Source: Kryptolebias marmoratus (lineage: Eukaryota > Chordata > Actinopteri > Cyprinodontiformes > Rivulidae). From it: a stretch of DNA of 64,000 nucleotides. Positions 13,772 through 25,049 of the stretch are shown here, one piece after another; the stretch's first letter is position 1, and every line of letters starts with the position of its first letter. Below the pieces are notes generated by a model, which saw only the letters and a program-made list of their open reading frames with translations, was not told where the DNA came from and did no database searches. Position numbers and translations under genes: made by a program. The stretch is taken from contig NC_051440.1 of assembly GCF_001649575.2 (NCBI RefSeq), positions 24,455,813 to 24,519,812 on the forward strand, read 5' to 3'.

Positions 13772-16700
13772 TTAAATTTGACGAACATTATATTGTTTGA
13801 GATGAAAGACACTTGGAATGGGGTGTGAAATTGACCCAGATAAAATTGGTTGAAGAGAATTAGATGGAACAGAAACAGCAGTTGTCTCAGCACTTGGAGA
13901 ATAATTGACCTGAACGTTATAGGGCTGCTCATATTTCTCAGGTTTATTTGGACATTTGCCTACTCCTGACTGGGGTTTCTTGTTCAGGTAAGGGGAGTTA
14001 AACTGGTTTGGGAATGATCCTTGTTCACTGGAGCTAGAAGATGAGTCACATGAGGGGGATCGTAAACTCCAAGCCATTCCTGCAGGGTTTCTTCCACTCC
14101 ATTTAGCAGGGTATTTATGAGTCGGCGCATGAAAGGAGCTCTGCCTGTCAAAAACACCATCCCCACCATCAGTGTCAGTAAAGAGTTTTCCATATTTACC
14201 TTTTCTGTCCCGGTTGTGTTCTGTGTCCTGTCCAGAAAATTCCTTTTCACGTTGATAACCAGTTGACAGAAAATGGGGAGTTTGCAATGTTTCAGATGCT
14301 TTTCGCCCACTGTTGTACTGGAAGAGATGAGGGAACGTTTCTTTTTGCCACTTTTGGGGTTTTGTAGAAGCAGGGGGAGCATCCAAATTGGGAAATTCAA
14401 ATGACAGATCAAAGCCAATTTGGGGGTTGTTAGAACTCTGCTCATGAACAATGGCTGGTTTAAGTAAATTGTCTAGTTTAGAAGCAAATGTAAACGGACT
14501 GTTACCTGAATGTGTAGTTTGACCTTGAGCATAGGTGTTGCTGCTAGGTTTGACCCAAGAACTGTATTGTGAATTTTGAGCCAGTGCAGGCTGAGATGGT
14601 TTAGGTTGGACCGCTTGATCTTTATCTTTTCTAAAGGGTCGTCTAATGTCAGGAAGTTGGATATATTTTGAGATGGAATGGATTGGAGACTGAGGCTTGT
14701 TTGTTTCAGTTTTTTTAACTCCCCAGCTCTGTCCGGTCAGGGTTTTATGCTGGTTAACTGGCTGGCTGGCGTGCCAGGATGAAGAAGTTTGTTTGCCATC
14801 AGTAGGTTTTGAGTAAACAGGCTCGCTGGGCTGTTTAGTTTGTTGGAGAACAGCATCGAGGTTCAGAAGTGGCCATTTGTTTTCAGGTTGCTCTTTTGGT
14901 TTTTGGTGTTTGGCATGTTCAAAACTGAAAATGGGCCATTTTGATGCAGTCTGGGGTGGCTCTGATTGGGCTTTTGCTGACTCCTTATTAAAGGAACCAG
15001 TATTTTTTGGTTCAATATTCACCAAGTAGCCACTGTTAGTTTGAGTAATATTTGACAGTTTTGATAAAATCGGAAAAGAAAACCCTAGTTTAATATTTGG
15101 GACAGATGTTTCATGGGTACTCTCCTCCTTTCTGGACTCTGTCAAGTCTTTAAAATTAGTACCAGGAACCCTAAAATTGCCCTGAATCTGATAGACTGGC
15201 TCAGTACCAGTATTTTCCTTGTTCAAATCAGAACCTCCACTCAAATATCTGTTAAACTGCAGAGGAGAAGGAAAATGCAGTTTTATTATGTCAGGCTTAA
15301 GAAATGACTCTTTACTATATTCTTCTGAGGAGCTTGTTTGTGGTCCATAAACATCCAGATTGTCAATATATTTTACAGCAGGTGAAGATGCAGGTTTGGT
15401 TGCATCTGGTTTTTGAAGTCCCCAACTCAGCCTTTTGGAGGAGGTTTCAGTGCCAACCTGCTGAGGATTTTTATTCTGGCTCCAATGCCAACTTGAAAAG
15501 ACTGGTTTATTATCAGAAGGCTCTTTGTAAACAGGCAAATAAGTCTGCTGTGTTTGAGGTCCAGGGTCCACACGATTAAAAATAGACCATTTTGATCCAG
15601 CCTGCTGTTGCGTTGGTTCCTGGGCTACCTGATTGTAGTCAGGCCATTTGAGTCCTGTCTGTTGTTGCGTTGGTTCCTGCGCTACCTGATTGTAGTCGGG
15701 CCATTTGAATAAAGTCTGCTGTTGCGTTGGTTCCTGGGCTACCTGATTGTAGTCAGGCCATTTGAGTCCCGTCTGCTGTTGCGTTGGTTCCTGGGCTACC
15801 TGATTGTAGTCAGGCCATTTGAGTCCCGTCTGCTGTTGCGTTGGTTCCTGGGCTACCTGATTGTAGTCAGGCCATTTGAGTCCCGTCTGCTGTTGCGTTG
15901 GTTCCTGGCCTACCTGATTAAAACCAAACCATTTTGAACCAGTCTGTGTCAAACCCAATTCTTGTTTTTCTGGTTCCTTGTATCTGTTCTGTACAAAACT
16001 ATTTAATTGCTTTGTTTGGCTTTTAGCATGACCTACATTGCTTTTTAAAGGGTTCAGAGAGGTCGCTAAAAAGGGAATAGTAAAGTTAAGTTGGATGCTG
16101 GACATGGGAACTTCATTACTAGTCTTTTCTACAGAAGGGTATTTTGTGGGAACTTTGTTTCCAGGATCAATAAACTGAGAAGCTTCAAAACCACTTTGCA
16201 CATTTTGAACACTAGTTTTTTTCCCCGGTTCAGCATTATAATTACTATAATCATAACCTTCAGCAACAGAATCAGTTTTTTTGTTCTGATCCTCAAGGTT
16301 AAGAAAAGGAATATCCAAGTTGATCTGAAAGCTTTTAGGCCGAGCTAATGGATAGCTTCTCTGCGGCGCTGGATAGCTTCTTTGTGGCGCTGGATAGCTT
16401 CTCTGTCTTATAGTTTGGGCTGGGAACGTTTGTCGCCCACGGGTACTCATTTGCCTTTGCATCTGGGCATGGCCCAGAGGCCTCATAAAACCTTGAGGCT
16501 TTTGCCATGTTCTGGTGTGACCAATAGGCTGCCTCAGAGTCCGGACATAGTGAAGAGGGCGACGGTGTCCATAGCTAGGTACTTGTTTCTTTCCTCCATC
16601 CTGCCAAGCTTTACGATATCCAGAATCGGCTGCAAGAACAAATACGCAAGTCAATATTCAATTCTGATATAATATTTTGATTTTTAAAATCAATGACAAA

Positions 16701-18709
16701 TTGTAATCAATTCTATACATTTCAAAACAATGCAAACAAACTTCACCAAATAGTGTTTGAATGTAGTTTAGCTTAATACACAAGACATTTAACCCAATTT
16801 GAAATAAATAAATATAAAAATATATATATAATCAATTTAAGGGTAACCTTATTAGTTGCGTGTAAATCCAATACTTGAAATGAAACATTTAATGATTTGT
16901 CATACAAATCATAAACTCCAGAATGATGTACCAATATCATAGCATTTGACATAACTAGGGCACTTACTGTTCAATCTCAATTTATTGGGTTGTCTAAACT
17001 CAATTATGTTCCTTTGTTTGTTACGGATTTAGTCAGATACCTTTTTTTCTTCAAGTAAACATTCAGAAAACAGTTTCACTGTAGTTTACACTCCCCCAGT
17101 AAACAAACTAATCTGAAATAAAATTAGGCTCAGACATTACAACAACCTCATGAAACACTGCTATGCAATTTCTGTAAATTTTCCAAATTTAATGTTCATT
17201 TAACAAATGAGTGCATGCAACCAGTTGTATTGCAAATGGCTAGAGAACCTCAAGGTCAATAGTTAAAAGAAGTTTAATTACTAAGAAACTTAAATGTTTG
17301 GTTCATTCTAATAAATGAGTTTACATCTGTCATCATCAGGATCTTTCACTGTATATAATCAAACTGCAGTAGGTTTCAGCTGCTAATTAAGTTTGGTGAT
17401 ATGGGGGATTAAGGCTCTTTTCTGGGGGTTGAATCATTTGGCTTGGCTCACCAAACAACGCTCTTTTTGGTGAGCCAAGCCAAATAGTAGGTGGAAAGAG
17501 TCAAAACACCAACTTAGGATGGTCAATTTAAGAGCAAATTTCCAACTCTGCCTCAGAATTTCTAGCTGTTCAGACAATTTTTAATATTCATACCACATTA
17601 CTTTTTGCATCAGTTACAGGCTGCATACACAATTGGATTGGAACTCGTTTCACATGGAAATTACTTTCAATCATTTAAATCATCATCTGACAAAAGTGAC
17701 ATGCTTTTCAAATCTGGAATGAAGCTTTCCTTTGAACTGCTATAAAATTTGAGGGTTGAGTTTTAATTTAATACAAATTTACTTAAAACAAAACAAAACA
17801 CAGGCCTCCATCAGATTAGCTGCTAAATTGACCTCCCGATTCATTAACACACTATGAAAAACTACTAATTATAGCCTTTAAAATATTTGATTAAAATCAA
17901 GCCAGTGGGGAAAACTAATCAATGTTTTACTGAAGTTAAAGCACAAAGCCTGAACTGATGCATAGCCTTAATTACAAGCAAGTCTGACTGACAAAAAAAA
18001 AAAAATACACATGCTGTGAGGACATGAACGTCAGATTAGTGATAAATTCCACCAAAAACCACTGCCCATTTCACATAAGGGAATAAAAAAGTTAATTCAT
18101 TCACTCAAGTTGTTTTATATTATGTTTTTTTACATTCACTGTAACTTTAAAGTAATTTCATGGGCGAGCAGAGTTTCCTAGGCCTAGCTAGATGTGCTCA
18201 TTTTGAAATCTTAAATTCCACAACTGTTCATTTTGTCCTATCAGGATTATCAGTCAAATTTAAAAAAGGCATTTTCAAGCTATTCAATTTGCTCAAACCT
18301 TGTCACATATGTCAGTCAAAAACATGGATAGCAGATGGCAAATTAAAGTTAAACTGATTTTAAGCATTTAAGCAATTTTTTCCAGGGCTTTAACATCCTT
18401 TATGTACAAACCTAACATGAAATGCATCTTTAAGTTTACAGGAAATAAAAGGAACCATATGGTTTTGTTAGCTTGTAAGGTTAATGCAACATGTAGCAAA
18501 ATGCAGGTTAGACTTACCTCTTTGCCAAACATTAGAGTGGGTCACATCACTCAATAACCAAAAAAGCAATAATCTGTAATAAAATAAGCAAAAAAATGAC
18601 ATTAGAGCTGGATTACAGGTAAAAGCATTCAATATAGCTTAAACCTTCAATAGAACCAGTTTATTTGCACTTTAACTTGGTACCTTAAAATCAGGAAGCC
18701 AGCAGCCAT
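13772..18709 (-). CDS. Gene A: secreted repeat protein of the tandem family, 979 aa, unrecognised
   Basis: I do not recognise this family. Three coding exons: 18709-18684 (ATG, 26 nt, ends phase 2), 18573-18518 (56 nt, ends phase 1), 16629-13772 (2,858 nt including the stop). The leader begins MAAGFLILRLLLFWLL and should be cleaved after about residue 22. The mature part is rich in Q, P, S, K and N, has few Cys and no globular domain that I know. Visible parts: SYPAPQR triplicate (about 104-122); strand-like motif QINLDIPF (129-136), repeated as IQLNFTIPF, IKLGFSFP and IGFDLSFEFP; a 19-aa tandem array (about 255-375); and two related KWP...SSWH...SWG...KYI modules. An ATTAAA signal lies near 13,115. 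It is probably extracellular. P/Q-rich SCPP proteins are an alternative by composition, but their coding introns are phase 0. Confidence 0.8.
14640..15602 (-). other. Internal domain duplication in gene A
   Basis: Two stretches of the gene A protein align in order. Module 1 (about 15,600 to 15,350) has SKWSIFN, PVYKEPSDNKP, SSWHWSQ, LSWGLQK, KPASSP and KYIDNLDV. Module 2 (about 14,950 to 14,640) has SKWPIFS, PVYSKPTDGK, SSWHASQ, QSWGVKK, NKPQSP and KYIQLPDI. Both share the KWP-aromatic signature of the 19-aa array, so the array probably grew out of one such segment. Identity is modest, so the duplication is older than the array. Confidence 0.75.
15602..15946 (-). repeat. 57-bp tandem repeat array coding for 19-aa units in gene A
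   Basis: The anchor GTTGCGTTGGTTCC recurs exactly every 57 bp at about 15,607, 15,664, 15,721, 15,778, 15,835 and 15,892. In the coding frame each unit reads EPTQQQTGLKWPDYNQVAQ. Central units are almost identical and outer ones diverge (SKWFGFNQVGQ on the N-terminal side, SKWSIFNRVDP on the C-terminal side), as expected from unequal exchange. The period is a multiple of three, so frame is kept when the copy number changes. Confidence 0.95.
17436..17485. repeat. Perfect 20-bp inverted repeat (10-bp loop) in gene A intron 2
   Basis: Arm 17,436-17,455 (ATTTGGCTTGGCTCACCAAA) is the exact reverse complement of 17,466-17,485, with a 10-base spacer. A degenerate relative of the left arm occurs near 29,032 upstream of gene C. 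It may be the core of a fold-back transposon fragment. The rest of intron 2 (16,630-18,517) is A/T-rich with nothing else supported. Confidence 0.85.
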
Positions 18710-18783
18710 GACTGCTGCAGCTGCACTCAGCAAACGTCCTCTGAAACCTTCTGGCTGCAAGTGCCACGCTGCCCTGTCAGTTT

Positions 18784-18800
18784 TAGCCCCAAATAAACTG
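18784..18800 (-). promoter_or_regulatory. TATA-like box upstream of gene A
   Basis: The minus strand reads GTTTATTTGG about 82 bp upstream of the gene A ATG. Gene C has the same GTTTATTTG string 59 bp before its ATG, and gene B has TATAAA at the same distance. The shared placement argues for a core promoter although the A and C boxes are non-consensus. Confidence 0.4.
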
Positions 18801-18907
18801 TGACCTGTTCAAATCCACAATCAAGGATGTGTGGAGGTGTTTCTGTGTTACCAGTCTCGTGTTGTAATGAGATTCTGTGCATAAGCTGCAAAAAAAAACC
18901 CAAACTG

Positions 18908-18961
18908 GCCTCACACAGGTGGGGCCACTTAATCTGATTGCTTTGTTGCCTTGGTAGAGAG
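18908..18961 (-). promoter_or_regulatory. Conserved upstream block, gene A copy
   Basis: Plus-strand text begins GCCTCACACAGGTGG and ends TTGGTAGAGAG, 199-252 bp upstream of the ATG. It aligns with blocks 224-269 bp upstream of gene B and 244-289 bp upstream of gene C. The A copy keeps the CAGGTG E-box, but its T-box-like half-site is altered (AGGTGGGG). It is a likely shared proximal enhancer, or simply retained duplicated sequence. Confidence 0.5.
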
Positions 18962-19439
18962 CTGATCTATCCCCTGCGTAAAAAACAAAAACAAATATAA
19001 AACTGACCAATAAAGAAAATTGTGATTCTAACTTTAGGAACTGATTTTCCCATTGAAGAGCTGAATTTGCTGGCTTGCTATGTGAATACTTCACTTATAT
19101 GAGCCTTTTTGTTTTTAGTGGGATTTTATCTCATTCAGTGTAAAGAAAAACATAAGACAAATTTCAGGATAATCTTCTTTAGACACAATTTAATTTTTGT
19201 TTTTAATAATTGTAATGTAAAATCAGAATAAAGCAGCTCTTTCCGAAACTTCATATGTTAACAGATCCACTTTGACTTTGCTCAAAATATGAGAAATCAT
19301 ACTTTGCAATGAATCATGTGTTGACAGATTTTATAAGACAGAGTTAAATGGTTGACATTAAAAGGTATGTATTGGATTCAATGGAAAAAATAAAGTTTTC
19401 TCTTGATGGTGTTTTACCTGAAGGGGTTACAGTAATAGT

Positions 19440-20160
19440 TTATCCTCTCATGCCACTCAGCTCACAGTGCAGCCAACCTTGACTTTGCTCCCTGCAGGAG
19501 GTGGGCCCACATGGAGGTGACATCCTGAAGCTTTTTTGATCTGAACCTAGCCGGGTTCAAGGAACCAAATGCATTACAGTCTGGTACAAGAACTGCTCTC
19601 TCTCGGACTGGAAGGTGTTGCAGAAGGTGATGGAAACTGCTCATTGCATGGTTAGAACCTCACTTCCTGCCACTAAGGATGTCTACAGGAAGCACAGTCT
19701 CAGAAGAGCAATAAACATAAGAAATTATTCCTGACACCCAGCACACAGATTGTTTGCCCTCCTGTCCCCTGGGAGGCGCTACAGGATCCATCGGACCAAA
19801 ATCATAACCTTCAGGAGCAGCCTTTTCCCTACAGCTGTCTCCCTGCTGAACTCTACCCCTTGATGCCCCACTCCCTCTCACATACACTCAGCAACAAGAC
19901 CCATAGACTAAACTTATCTCAAATGTACCTTTAAATGCTCTTTCTTTTTTATCAGCTTTCACAACTGAATATATATTTGTATTCTGTATATAACACCAGT
20001 CATTCTTCTTGCATACTGTATTTATTCAGCTTACATTGTCTTAACTTGTTCATAGCTGTACATACCTGTAGTAATATAAATATATAAAGACAATAGAGAT
20101 TTATACAGACAGATACTTGGACCTGTGACATATGCAATAATAATAAAGTTGAATCTAATC
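19440..20160 (+). mobile_element. LINE 3' fragment, plus strand
   Basis: The plus strand contains the C-terminal coding end of a teleost LINE. A frame near 19,740-19,860 reads LFALLSPGRRYR, then HRTKI and LFPTAVSLLNS, matching the conserved GRRYRSIR...FFPTAV...LLNS end of L2/Rex-type elements. It is followed by an A/T-rich 3' tail with a TAATAATAAAG-like end near 20,135-20,160. Upstream parts are missing or frameshifted. It lies between genes A and B. Confidence 0.7.
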
Positions 20161-20199
20161 TAATAAGTCTGAAGTGTCAGGATCATAGGGTGCTCAAAC

Positions 20200-20402
20200 C
20201 CCTCCATCACTGTAATGTGATGATTCCACAGAGGGAGGCCTCAGGGAAGACACAAACCCTGCTGGAACAGGTTTGGGAATGCTTCAGGATTTACCAGAAG
20301 GAGCTGGAGAGTGGAATTTCTGGGCTTCTCTTCTGAAACTTCTGCCTTCATGACTCAGATCTTGGATAAGTGGTAGAAAATGGATGGCTGGATGGATTCA
20401 CC
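20200..20402 (+). mobile_element. Retroelement 3' tail (GGATAAGTGGTAGAAAATGG type)
   Basis: Ordered phrases 'AACAGGTTTGGGAATGCTTC', 'AGAAGGAGCTGGAGAGTGG', 'CTGGGCTTCTCTTCTGAAAC' and 'GATAAGTGGTAGAAAATGGA', then a GGATGGCTGGATGG tail, match the well-known 3' end of a widespread teleost non-LTR element. It is heavily 5'-truncated and has no open frame. The interval 20,403-21,000 shows nothing supported. Confidence 0.65.
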
Positions 20403-21003
20403 TAAAATATAAATTTTGTCTGTGTAGATTGAGCAAGTTTTTAAAGTGGAGTTGATCCATGGATCCATAGAGTCTGATAAGTTGCATTAATATGATTCTA
20501 CTATCCCTGTATGGATAAACTAAACACTTTGTTCTGAAAGTTACTGCATTTTCTCTTTTTAAAAAAATGAATTCTTCCAACAGGAATGATATTAAATCAC
20601 TGACTCACTGAATTCCTGACTCATTCCTGAATTACCTCTGTTTTTACAGTGTAGGTATATATTAGCTGAATTTTAATATCTGTTTATGATTTCAACAATA
20701 TTCTCAACATCACAGCTACCTTATTTGAATTTTCTGTTGAATAATTTTCTTTATCTGTGCTGAGTCAACTGTGGTTGTTATAAATGTATTTCAAAAATAA
20801 AGTGGATTTGTTTTGATTTGATCATCATTCAAACAGCTGACGACATGATCCAAGAGTGTGTAGTCATTTTTGTGTTTCTTAAACCTTTAAAATTGTGACC
20901 AACACTTGTATTTTTTTATTCTGAGGGTAAATACTCAAGTCATGCTGCCAAAAACTGCCACAGCCACAAACCAGATGAATAAAAAAAACGTTTTTCATGT
21001 TAC

Positions 21004-21290
21004 AGCACTCGCACCGGAACCAGTGATGCATCTGACTGATCAGCAGCCTTGGTCATAGTTTCTGCCACTGAACACACACTCCAGCTGAATGATGATGGAT
21101 CTCCTTAAGATTTGTTTATTTTTCCCCTTTTGTCAGTTGATTTACACCCAAGGACACGAGGCAGTGATGGAGATTGCAGTTAACCTAGCTTGATTAAAAA
21201 GGATTGATTTTACAAATCACATCACTGCTGGCTGCAAGTACCTAAACTTCTGAATCCAAATTTAAACATTTTACAGTCATTAAGCTCAAA
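21004..21290 (+). repeat. Duplicated intergenic block, copy 1 (left of gene B)
   Basis: Aligns along its length with 25,050-25,330. Shared phrases are CAGCCTTGGTCAT, TTTCTGCCAC, GCTGAATGATGATGGATCT, ACTTGTTTATTTTT-like text, GTTGATTTACA and TGGCTGCA. On the plus strand both copies have an ATGATGATGGAT start followed by a 34-codon frame with a hydrophobic N-terminus (here 21,089-21,193, MMMDLLKICLFFPFCQL). An indel between the copies breaks frame conservation, so a shared coding role is doubtful. It sits about 0.8 kb beyond the gene B stop. Confidence 0.6.
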
Positions 21291-21449
21291 CCACTTTGAA
21301 ACACAGAAGCATTAAGGCCAAGAACAAAAAGAATTTTTGATCACATTTGAGACCCTCAGGTTTAATGCACTGTTCAGTTTTACCTTTTAGACATTTAACA
21401 CCCACCACTGAAGCACAGGCAATCATGTAGATACCTGTGTGTTAGTCTA

Positions 21450-21548
21450 AAACCAGAAGACCAGTTTATCAAAACTAATCATTGGATGCATTTTTGTTTT
21501 AACTTTTGCAATCAATTGCCACCACAGCTAATAGACTTTAGCAAACAC
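21450..21548 (+). repeat. Hairpin-ended dispersed repeat, short internal fragment
   Basis: Contains 'AATCATTGGATGCAT', 'CCACCACAGCTAAT' and 'ACTTTAGCAAACAC', the 5'-middle phrases of the repeat family. The rest of 21,550-22,117 is unique A/T-rich sequence that probably includes the gene B 3' UTR. Confidence 0.5.
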
Positions 21549-22117
21549 AATGTTTAGTTTCTTTTAGAGTTAGAGCTTGAACTTTGTCATCCCGATATTT
21601 TGAGTACTGACGGATTTCATTTTTGGAACCTGTCGCATGCAAGTAGGGTGATCTAAATCTCTTTGGATGAATACTTTTAGGAACTTAATACTGCCAGAAA
21701 AGCAGCCCTGCACAAAACTAAATATTTGAAACTGAAAAATTGTCAAAGGTGTTGTCAGATTTAGAGGTACTGCTGTTCCTCTAACCCTCCCCCCCCTGTC
21801 AGAAAAGGAAGCGTAAGGTACTTTTGAAAGTGCCAGTGGAGAATGCATGATTGCATTATTTGACCTTTTAATAACCTTTGACAGCAGGAATAGGCCTACC
21901 CCCATTCCTCAAAAAATACCCAAACCTGAACATTTAGAAACACTGAATTGTTGTTAAATCAGGAGCATTTTCTTGTGAAACTGATAACCTAAAACTGTAC
22001 TAGCACATAATCAAATCAAAATGGTCATAAATCTCAACTAAAAGCCAAAAATTTAGAAAGTTTTTTAATGTGAAATTAAACATTTGAAAGCAAACAGTTT
22101 TCAGCTGAAATTCAATG

Positions 22118-23551
22118 TTAAGTTTGAGGCCATCTGAAGACCCGTGGGCACAATAGCCACTGTTTATGCGGCTTGTTCTGCACCTCAGGAGATCGACACC
22201 CCAATCGTGGAAAGACTGCACCGCTGCTTTCAGGTGGTTTTTGCTCTGGAGCTTCTACCTCTTTTTTTGGGTGCTCCTCAGGATCATGGTTGGGATTCCC
22301 AATAGAGACTTGAATTTGTGGCAGCTGTTTTGAAATTTCCTCTGTCCAGAGCTTCCCTGCTGAAGGATTGTGGTGCCCGGTGTTGAACATTTGACGAAAG
22401 ATGGGCAGTTGTGGCTGAAGTTTTTGCAGCACTTGTTGCTGGGTTTGTTTCTCATCGTGCTGCTGTTCCTGGGTCTGATGCTGACCGGGATATACTTGGA
22501 CCTGATCAGCAAAGAGGCAGCCTGGCGGAGCCATTTGTGGAACGTGTGCTGGACCAAAATAGGGGTGATTGAGTCCCAGATCATGATGCGGGATGGGCCT
22601 TTCAAGTCCAAACTCGGGTGAACTGTGCGTGGCCAGTTCTGACGGACTAAAAAAGAAACCCAAATTTTCTGGTCTTTGTAGATTGGGCGTTTCTCTATAG
22701 CTGGGGAATGGAGCAGAAAATCTAAAGTTAACACCTTGATTGCCACCTCCTTGAGTGGGTTTTCTTTTAAGCATATCCTTTGGCAAACCCCTATGATCAG
22801 ACCAAAACGGACCAGCAATCCCTTGGTTCATCCTGTGAGAATGGTCACCATCTCGGATTTCACGGAACCAATCATATCCTTTCTTTGTTAAAGCGAGTCC
22901 TTTGACAAGGTGTTGAAAAGGGATGTTCACATTAAATTCAATTTTTTTAGGCTCCAAAGCAGGGAGTTTTGATGACAGTCTCTCATATGGATTTTTAATG
23001 AGAATCTGAGGGTGATAGGGGTTCTGGATTTGTTGATGCAAACTCGGGTGGTAGTTGGCTTCTGGGTGGTTGCGGCTCCTAATAAAACCCTCCACAAGCT
23101 TCGCCCAAGGATTGTTATGACCAACTTGAGGTTGCCTCTCATGGGTAACATGCTGTAGGGGCAGATTGGGCAAATAGTCATAAGGGCCTCGGGCAACATG
23201 CCATGCTTGTGCCGCAGGTTGAGCTGTGAAGAGCAAAGGCAATACAGTTAAAAACTGTGGTCACTTAAGATTTAAGACTAAATGTTAGCAGAACATTATT
23301 TAGTGAAGCTGCAACAGGTTTTACACAAGCTCCAAAATTAATTTAAGGCCACATTTTATCAACTCAAGCTTACCTGTGGCAAATATTGAGTTGTAATCGA
23401 CTTTCTGCAACAAGTAAACCAGCAGTAGTCTGAAGGAATAACAATCATTTTAGTAGAAACTACATGACACTTTTCAAACTTTAAAAAGATGTAAATAAAA
23501 ATCACTTTCAAATTAAACTCTGTACCTTGTAATGAGGAACCCAGCAGGCAT
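22118..23551 (-). CDS. Gene B: secreted Gln/His/Pro-rich paralogue, 395 aa, unrecognised
   Basis: Same architecture as gene A. Exons: 23551-23526 (26 nt), 23429-23374 (56 nt), 23223-22118 (1,106 nt with stop), with identical intron phases 2 and 1. The leader MPAGFLITRLLLVYLL is cleaved around residues 20-28. The mature protein has no long tandem array. It carries IEFNVNIPFQHLVKG (about 119-133), VNFRFSAPFPSY (about 185-196), a basic-aromatic N-terminal part, a Gln-rich tract (QTQEQQHDEKQTQQQ, about 275-289) and a C-terminal tail with two Cys. The IPF motif ties it to genes A and C. The 5' sequence around the ATG (GTGCAGCTGCAGCAG) is nearly identical to gene A. A possible ATTAAA poly-A signal is at about 22,064. 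The role is unknown; secretion is inferred from the leader only. Confidence 0.8.
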
Positions 23552-23610
23552 GGCTGCTGCAGCTGCACCTCTCAAACAACCCAGCTACTGTTGCAGATCT
23601 GATTTGAAGA

Positions 23611-23626
23611 TTTATAGCTTTATAAT
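23611..23626 (-). promoter_or_regulatory. TATA boxes of gene B
   Basis: The minus strand shows two overlapping-range TATAAA/TATAAAT strings 60-73 bp upstream of the ATG, which would start transcription about 30 nt before the ATG. A short 5' leader containing the conserved GCAGCTGCAGCAG follows. Confidence 0.5.
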
Positions 23627-23775
23627 TTCAACAAACAAAACCATATACATCTGAGTTCAGGATGTTCAGTTGTATTTATGCTTTTTTTTTTCCTTACCTG
23701 CAGGAAGCTCTCAGGTGCAACCAATCATGCCCTGAGAAGAGACAGGTCCAAGGTGTAAAACTCCACACAGACTCT

Positions 23776-23820
23776 GCCTCACCAGGTGTGATTGCTTGGT
23801 ATGATTAACCTGACGGAGAG
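23776..23820 (-). promoter_or_regulatory. Conserved upstream block, gene B copy, with T-box half-site
   Basis: Plus-strand text GCCTCACCAGGTGTGATTGC, then TGATTAACCTGACGGAGAG. It contains AGGTGTGA (23,784-23,791), the textbook T-box half-site, overlapping a CAGGTG E-box. The match to the gene A and C blocks in order and distance suggests shared regulation. Additional weaker similarity to gene C runs from about 23,700 to 23,755. Confidence 0.5.
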
Positions 23821-24205
23821 TTTGGATCCATCCCAGAGAGAGCAGTAATCAGTCAAGATAAGTAAGTTTACCTCCAGAAACTGGAGAACAGAAAAAGTGC
23901 TGCACTGCAACAAAACATTTTCCTGGTCATTTTGATGTTGTTTAGGTGCTGTGGAGCATTTCTCACTACAGTATATGTGTAAACAGAAAACTTCACCTTT
24001 TGAACCTTACATTTGTTATAAAAAATAGCGTTCTTTATAAAAAGACAAAGCAAATAAATGAGTAGAGCCTTAAATGGCCTAGAGCGCTAAAGAAAAGCCT
24101 TTCTTTCATCCTTTCTTCTTTTCTAGAAGACTTTGTTATGTCAAAACATTTTCTGAACACCTTTAATCCATTAGGTCATATTTAAAATAAGCAATAGTTA
24201 TTATA

Positions 24206-24765
24206 AAGCTAAAATGTGGTGTGGTAGTAGCTGAGACTGATCCACAACTTGTACTCTGAGGGCTAACTGATCGAGTAAGATCTTTGTTTAAAACATTACT
24301 AATAACTACTGGAATAAATTCTCTGTTAGCGAAAAATGTCATGAACCACTGAAATAATTTTGTTGACTTTCAGACAGTATTCAGAAAAACTGATGTTTTT
24401 TTTTTTTGACTCAATCCAATTCAAAAAGGCTGCCAAAGCCAACTGAAAACATAAAAATAGCCATAAATCATCCAAGTTTACAGAAGTGAGCTAAATATTT
24501 GATGTGATAGTAGCTTCTCCACACATACTTTGAGCACAACCTATTGTTCAACATCTTTGCTTAAAACCTTGACTTTAATGATTGGAGTCAATCCGATTCA
24601 CGAAGGCAGCCACAGCTAATCGACCTTAGCCTACATGAAAATTGCTCTAATTCAATTAATTTCAATTATATTGAGCTCAAATTTGGTGTTGTAGTGGCTG
24701 ACAGTCATCCCCAACATATACTCTGAGCGCTAACAGTTCACACAAGATATCGCATGAGAATGTGC
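24206..24765 (+). repeat. Hairpin-ended dispersed repeat, three joined fragments
   Basis: Three partial units lie in the same direction: 24,206-24,290 ('GTGGTAGTAGCTGAGA'), 24,334-24,555 ('TCATGAACCACTGAAAT', then 'TGAGCACAACCTATTG') and 24,556-24,765 ('TTGGAGTCAATCCGATTC', 'CCACAGCTAATCGACCTTAG', 'TCATCCCCAACATATACTCT'). No 3' hairpin is present. It fills most of the gene B upstream interval. Confidence 0.6.
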
Positions 24766-25049
24766 ATAATGCATAAAGTGAAATAAGTGAAAACTTGGAA
24801 TTCCCAACTAAAGATGAAGATACTGAAGCATCAGAGGGAAAAAAGTCAATTTGCACAAACCAGGATCATGTGAATCTAACCATATGTGGAAATGTTTCTT
24901 TTGTTCAGTACTGTCACCTCTTTTCATTTCATAACATTCAAAAAAGGAAAGGGACGATTTTAAAATCATTTAAATCCATCCAGCAGCTGTCACAGCTACT
25001 GAGCAGACTTTAACATGTTAGAAAAGTGTTTTCTACGTTAACAGGTGGT

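Noticed and set aside
13984..14451. 155-codon minus-strand frame in gene A
   Set aside because: Overlaps the 960-codon main frame out of phase. No start context and not connected to the leader exon.
15722..15937. Plus-strand 71-codon frame over the 57-bp array
   Set aside because: Shadow of the gene A repeat. No leader, no splice support and perfect period with the array.
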